From contig NZ_QTVN01000012.1 in the NCBI RefSeq assembly GCF_003460605.1, forward strand, positions 1 to 64,000: a stretch of 64,000 nt of DNA. Reading direction: 5' to 3'. Below are positions 62,341 through 64,000 of the stretch, one piece after another. This stretch comes from Ruminococcus sp. AF31-8BH (GTDB lineage: Bacteria > Bacillota > Clostridia > Lachnospirales > Lachnospiraceae). Under the pieces are notes generated by a model. That model was not told the DNA's origin, did no database searches, and was given only the letters and a program-made list of their open reading frames with translations. The stretch's first letter is position 1. Each line of letters begins with the position of its first letter. The position numbers were made by a program, and so were the translations under genes.

Positions 62341-64000
62341 TTATTTCGCTTCGTACCAGTTATCTCCCTGGTGCATGTCCACTTCCAGCTCTACTGCCAG
62401 ATGAGCAGCCCCCTTCATCTCCTCTTCCAGAATTCTGGAAACCTGTGGAATTTCATCCTTCCAGGTTTCAATGAGAAGCTCATCGTGTACCTGAAGCACA
62501 AGCCTGGATCTTAATTTCTCATCCAGAAGGCGCTTATACACACGGTTCATGGCAATTTTAATAATATCTGCGGCAGTTCCCTGAATTGGGGAGTTCATTG
62601 CCACTCGCTCTCCAAAGGAACGCTGCATGAAATTACTGGATTTCAGTTCCGGCACCGGACGTCTTCTGCCAAACATGGTGGAAACGTAGCCCTTTTCTTT
62701 TCCCTGCTCCACCAGACCATCCAGAAAGCCCTTAATACTTGGGTATGTCTCAAAATACTTCTGGATATAGGCAGCTGCTTCTTTCCTGGTAATGCTAAGA
62801 TCCTGACTCAGTCCAAAGGAGCTGATACCGTACACAATGCCGAAGTTTACTGCCTTGGCGTTTCGTCTCTGCAGCGGGGTGACTTCTTCAAGGGGGATGT
62901 GGAATACCTGGGATGCAGTCAGTCTGTGGATATCCTCTGCCTCCCGGTATGCCTGGATCAGCTTCTCATCCCCGGACATATGGGCCAGCACGCGAAGCTC
63001 AATCTGAGAATAATCCGCATCCAGAAATACAAAGCCAGGCTCCGGCACAAAAACCTTGCGGATCAGTCTTCCCAGCTCCATGCGCACTGGAATGTTCTGA
63101 AGATTCGGCTCTGTACTGCTGATTCTGCCTGTTGCGGTAATAGTCTGGTTAAAGGTGGAATGGATTCTTCCATCTGCTTCAATTACAGCGCCAAGACCGT
63201 CTGCATAGGTGGATTTCAGCTTGGCAAGCTGCCTGTATTCCAAAATATCGTTTACAATGGGATGATCCGGTGCCAGCTTCTCCAGAATGTCTGCGGAAGT
63301 GGAATAGCCGGTTTTGGTCTTTTTCCCGCCGGGAATTCCCATTTTTTCAAAAAGGATAACTCCAAGCTGCTTGGGGGAATTAATATTGAATTCCTCTCCT
63401 GCCTGCTGCCAGATCAGCTTCTCCAGCTCCTGGATGCGGACCGTCAGCTGATCTCCGTAATTTTTCAGTTCTTCCCCTTTCACTTCGATTCCCCATTTTT
63501 CCATGGAATCCAGGGTAAATACAAGGGGAAGCTCAATTTCTGTGTAAACTTTCCACATGCTGGTTTCCTTCAGCTTCTCTTCCAGCGGCCCTCTGACACA
63601 AAATGCGGTGTAGGCCATGTAGCATGCCAGCTGCTCCAGCTCTGGCATGTCCTGCTCCCAGGCTTTTTTCAGGGAGATTTTGCCAAGAAGCTCTTCTTTT
63701 GCAGGAATGGCTTTGCCATCCAGATAATCCCGGGCAAGCTCTTCATAGGTATAAGTGCTCTTTAATGGATTCAGAAGGTAGGCTGCAATACCGCAGTCAA
63801 AGACCTTTGCTTCCGGGCGCAGTTCGATATGCTTTAACATGGCTTTTACATCCATGGAGCAAAGCATGGTATTCTGGCTGAGACTTTCAAGTTTCTCACT
63901 AAGATAGCCTGGTGTAGTCATTCCCTGTACTGGAATGTAATAAATTTCATCCTCATTTAATGCCAGTCCCAGACCGTATGTGCCCTCTTTGTCTCCAAGA
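62341..64000 (-). CDS. polA: DNA polymerase I, C-terminal part
   Basis: 552 residues are visible; the frame is open across 63921 and runs off the window (upstream residues GTYGLGLALNEDEIYYIPVQG), so the 5' exonuclease part lies outside. The visible part has the end of the 3'-5' exonuclease-like domain and the full polymerase domain: motif A DADYSQIELR, motif B RRNAKAVNFGIVYG and motif C QVHDEL. It fills gaps in repair and Okazaki-fragment maturation. First visible gene of the polA-coaE-MBL operon. Confidence 0.96.
   Translation of the reverse strand, partial: LGDKEGTYGLGLALNEDEIYYIPVQGMTTPGYLSEKLESLSQNTMLCSMDVKAMLKHIELRPEAKVFDCGIAAYLLNPLKSTYTYEELARDYLDGKAIPAKEELLGKISLKKAWEQDMPELEQLACYMAYTAFCVRGPLEEKLKETSMWKVYTEIELPLVFTLDSMEKWGIEVKGEELKNYGDQLTVRIQELEKLIWQQAGEEFNINSPKQLGVILFEKMGIPGGKKTKTGYSTSADILEKLAPDHPIVNDILEYRQLAKLKSTYADGLGAVIEADGRIHSTFNQTITATGRISSTEPNLQNIPVRMELGRLIRKVFVPEPGFVFLDADYSQIELRVLAHMSGDEKLIQAYREAEDIHRLTASQVFHIPLEEVTPLQRRNAKAVNFGIVYGISSFGLSQDLSITRKEAAAYIQKYFETYPSIKGFLDGLVEQGKEKGYVSTMFGRRRPVPELKSSNFMQRSFGERVAMNSPIQGTAADIIKIAMNRVYKRLLDEKLRSRLVLQVHDELLIETWKDEIPQVSRILEEEMKGAAHLAVELEVDMHQGDNWYEAK

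Overview
The window reads as a chromosome segment of a gut Lachnospiraceae bacterium, most like Blautia. The basis is gene content: a type III glutamine synthetase, an ammonium channel fused to PII, a PFL/UPF0210 plus ACT pair, cellobiose phosphorylase, Pta-AckA, a tryptophan T-box, strong TTGACA/TATAAT promoters, and AAGGAGG ribosome sites in front of almost every gene. No rRNA, tRNA, CRISPR array or replication origin was seen.

Layout. 1-2330 is a wrecked prophage morphogenesis block on the minus strand: small terminase, the N-terminal half of the large terminase, a junction that deletes portal, protease and capsid genes, then a beheaded major tail protein and a tail chaperone. 2454-3165 holds a promoter, a structured RNA with its own terminator, and a small BECR-like nuclease gene; this is the layout of an RNA-antitoxin (type III) toxin system. 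3628-4076 has fragments of surface-protein genes. 4125-20189 is the nitrogen/glutamine block: pyrG-gltB-gltD, a NhaC antiporter, an HPr-like protein without the catalytic histidine, purF, glnA (type III) and amtB-PII. The leaders of pyrG, glnA and amtB each carry an AAAGGC hexaloop hairpin that is mutually exclusive with an intrinsic terminator, the pattern expected of an ANTAR-type antitermination regulon.

20270-32855 holds an ABC-F ATPase, a YicG-type membrane protein, a LacI-controlled sugar ABC importer next to cellobiose phosphorylase, a MATE exporter and a double-domain RhaM-like protein. 32909-40095 holds an acetyltransferase remnant, selA overlapping a Uup-type ABC-F gene, a second MATE exporter and a GH2 hydrolase. 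40602-46153 is a signalling cluster: a secreted protein, a LytTR regulator, its likely membrane sensor kinase in convergent orientation with interlocked stop codons, and a large membrane-anchored extracellular protein. 46223-52215 holds an esterase, yceD-rpmF, pta-ackA and tmcAL. 52291-55497 is a tryptophan ABC importer behind a T-box with a UGG specifier. 55668-58585 is a polar amino-acid importer (perhaps cystine) with an AhpD-like gene and an upstream leader peptide. 58956-64000 carries the UPF0210/ACT pair and a polA-coaE-metallo-beta-lactamase operon, with polA running off the window.

Three dispersed intergenic repeat families thread the region: a 162-bp MITE with 17-bp terminal inverted repeats (two complete copies and at least four fragments), one copy of which sits inside a second repeat family (AAAGTCCCGGACAGC ends), and a third family bounded by GATATC and GCAATTC. 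All calls were made by eye from sequence and family knowledge; no database search was run.
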